Shown here: in pieces, positions 62,726-64,000 of the stretch
Numbering within the stretch: position 1 is the stretch's first letter
Layout: each line of letters begins with the position of its first letter
NCBI RefSeq assembly: GCF_003012795.1
Contig: NZ_PXYH01000008.1
Location: forward strand, 62,001-126,000
Source: Zobellella taiwanensis
GTDB taxonomy: Bacteria; Pseudomonadota; Gammaproteobacteria; Enterobacterales; Aeromonadaceae
Direction: 5' to 3'
Length of the DNA: 64,000 bases
The notes under the pieces: generated by a model
The model's database searches: none
Told to the model about the DNA's origin: nothing
The model's input: the letters and a program-made list of their open reading frames with translations, nothing else
Position numbers and translations under genes: made by a program

Positions 62726-64000
62726 AAGACGTCACCCTGGTTTCCAGTTTCAGATCCTGTTGCTCGATAAAGAACTTGTAGAGCAGGTTTGCCGCCGTCT
62801 TGGCGCGGTATTCCTTGCTGGCGCGGAAGTCGGACAGGGGCTGGAAGTCGCCGTCCAGGGCCTTCATCGCCGCCTTGACGGTGGCGTGGTTCCAGTCCTG
62901 GCCCACCAGCGCCTGCTCACAGGCCGCAGCCCGCTTGGGCGTGGCCGCCATGCCGCCGAAGCCGATGCGGGCCTCGGTCACCTTGCCGTTTGCTATGGTC
63001 AGGTTGAAGGCGCCGCACACCGCGGAAATATCGTCGTCTATCCGTTTGGACAGCTTGTACACCCTGAAGTGCTGGTTGGCCGCGGGCTTGGGCACGATCA
63101 CCTTCTCGATGAACTCCCCTTCCTCCTGGGCGGTCACCTTGTAGCTCAGGAAGTATTCCTCGATGGGCAGCTCGCGCACCCGCTCGCCCTTGCGCAACAC
63201 CAGGCGGGCATTGAGCGCGATCAGCACCGGCGGGGCGTCGCCGATGGGCGAGGCGTTGCCGATGTTGCCGCCCAGGGTGCCCTGGTTGCGGATCTGCAGG
63301 GAGGCGAAACGGTGCAGCAGCTCGCCGAAGTCCGGGTAGCTGCGGCTCAGGGCATCGTAGCTGTCGCTCAGGGTGCGGGCGGCGCCGATCACCAGCTGCT
63401 CGTCGGTTTCTTCCAGCTGCTTCATGTCGGCCACGTTGCCCACATAGATCATCTTGGGCAGTTCCCGGTGGAACTGGGTCACTTCCAGCGCCAGATCGGT
63501 GCCGCCAGCCAGCAGCCGGGCATCCGGATGCTGTTCCAGCAGGGTCGCCAGTTCGGCGCTGGAGGTGGGCGAGAAGCACACCTTGTCGTCCCCTTCCAGG
63601 GTCACCAGGGTGTCGGTCTCGATCTGCGCCAGCCTGGCCACCACCTCGGCCTCGTAGCGGGAGAAGTCATCGGCCAGCTGCGGCTGCTCGGCGATGGCCT
63701 TGGCCGCATCGACGATGGGCCGGTAGCCGGTGCAGCGGCACAGGTTGCCGGCCAGGGCCTCGAGGATGTCGTGCTTGTCGGCCGCGGGCTTGTTCTTGCT
63801 CAGGGCGAACATGGACATGATAAAGCCCGGGGTGCAGAAACCGCACTGGGAGCCGTGGAAGTCCACCATGGCCTGCTGCACCGGGTGCAGGCGGCCGTCC
63901 TTCGACTTGAGATCCTCCACGGTGATCAACTGCTTGCCGTGCAGCGCCGACACGAAGGTCAGGCAGGAGTTGACCGAGCGATAGCTGATCCGGTCTCCTT
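62718..64000 (-). CDS. xdhA: Xanthine dehydrogenase iron-sulfur/FAD subunit (5' end outside window)
   Basis: The C-terminal 427 or so residues of the small subunit. The second 2Fe-2S cluster motif is complete (HGSQCGFCTPGFIMSM, then NLCRCTGYRPIVDAA), and the FAD domain follows (LLAGGTDLALEVTQFHREL, TLGGNIGNASPIGDAPPVLI). The frame remains open through the window edge (GDRISYRSVNSCLTF before VSALHGKQ), so the first cluster motif lies outside. A GTG at 63953 is internal, not the start. It feeds electrons from the molybdenum subunit to NAD+. Confidence 0.94.
   Translation of the reverse strand, partial: GDRISYRSVNSCLTFVSALHGKQLITVEDLKSKDGRLHPVQQAMVDFHGSQCGFCTPGFIMSMFALSKNKPAADKHDILEALAGNLCRCTGYRPIVDAAKAIAEQPQLADDFSRYEAEVVARLAQIETDTLVTLEGDDKVCFSPTSSAELATLLEQHPDARLLAGGTDLALEVTQFHRELPKMIYVGNVADMKQLEETDEQLVIGAARTLSDSYDALSRSYPDFGELLHRFASLQIRNQGTLGGNIGNASPIGDAPPVLIALNARLVLRKGERVRELPIEEYFLSYKVTAQEEGEFIEKVIVPKPAANQHFRVYKLSKRIDDDISAVCGAFNLTIANGKVTEARIGFGGMAATPKRAAACEQALVGQDWNHATVKAAMKALDGDFQPLSDFRASKEYRAKTAANLLYKFFIEQQDLKLETRVTSYV

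Noticed and set aside
60434-62770. 778-codon open frame antisense to xdhB
   Set aside because: It is a composition shadow of xdhB with a Val/Gly/His-rich translation and no domain.

Overview
The window comes from a GC-rich gammaproteobacterium. The gene order rpsU-yqeY-dnaG-rpoD, the protein sequences and the house-keeping neighbours (plsY, tsaD, folB, uppP, cca, putA) fit the Aeromonadales (Oceanimonas / Zobellella / Oceanisphaera type). No 16S is present, so genus is an inference.

Layout. (1) 1-13760: core genome: the 3' part of a PiT phosphate transporter, an SH3-domain envelope protein, putA, cca overlapping convergent uppP, folB, plsY, tsaD and the macromolecular-synthesis operon rpsU-yqeY-dnaG-rpoD. 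(2) 13861-13937: tRNA-Ile(CAU), the insertion point of a genomic island that runs to an imperfect copy of the tRNA 3' half at 39311-39360. The left third of the island is wreckage of an IncP-like conjugative element: an AlpA-type regulator, a fic fragment, two small plasmid-type DNA-binding genes, an IncP-type oriT with nic site, traJ, two KorB-type operators, trbJ, an entry-exclusion lipoprotein and a frameshifted trbL. No integrase and no relaxase remain. The right two thirds (19270-38800) are a complete type III BREX phage-defence operon: brxR, brxF, brxC, a Schlafen/AlbA-RecG_C protein, pglXI, brxHII, pglZ, brxA. Between brxC and the AlbA gene sits a translationally coupled four-gene cassette (RecF/OLD-like ATPase, PIN nuclease, 64-aa protein, GHKL ATPase fused to a PD-(D/E)XK-like domain), which looks like a second, nested defence module. 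Two small unannotated-type genes (79 aa at 32972 and 59 aa at 38844) belong to the same operon. (3) 39361-40380: scar zone: tRNA terminator, IS3 orfA fragment, broken IS5-family transposase, and the N-terminal stub of a chemotaxis-receptor gene cut by the IS. (4) 40467-49849: core or variable genome: 2-dehydropantoate 2-reductase, DUF2797 protein, PhoD-like phosphatase, two chemotaxis receptors, an NnrS-like membrane protein, an AI-2E/PerM family transporter and a DUF59 protein. (5) 50119-64000: a purine-degradation region: allA, uraD, puuE on one strand, uraH and an AzgA-type purine permease on the other, then sulP and usp, then gntR and guaD-xdhC-xdhB-xdhA (xdhA runs off the window). A shared GTATACAAT-type palindrome upstream of puuE/uraH and of gntR suggests one GntR regulon.

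How the parts work together: in BREX, BrxR would repress the operon; PglXI methylates host DNA; BrxC, PglZ, BrxF, BrxA and BrxHII block phage DNA. The purine genes carry guanine/hypoxanthine import (permease), deamination of guanine (GuaD), oxidation to urate (XdhABC) and breakdown of hydroxyisourate to glyoxylate (UraH, UraD, PuuE, AllA). A urate oxidase is not seen in the window.
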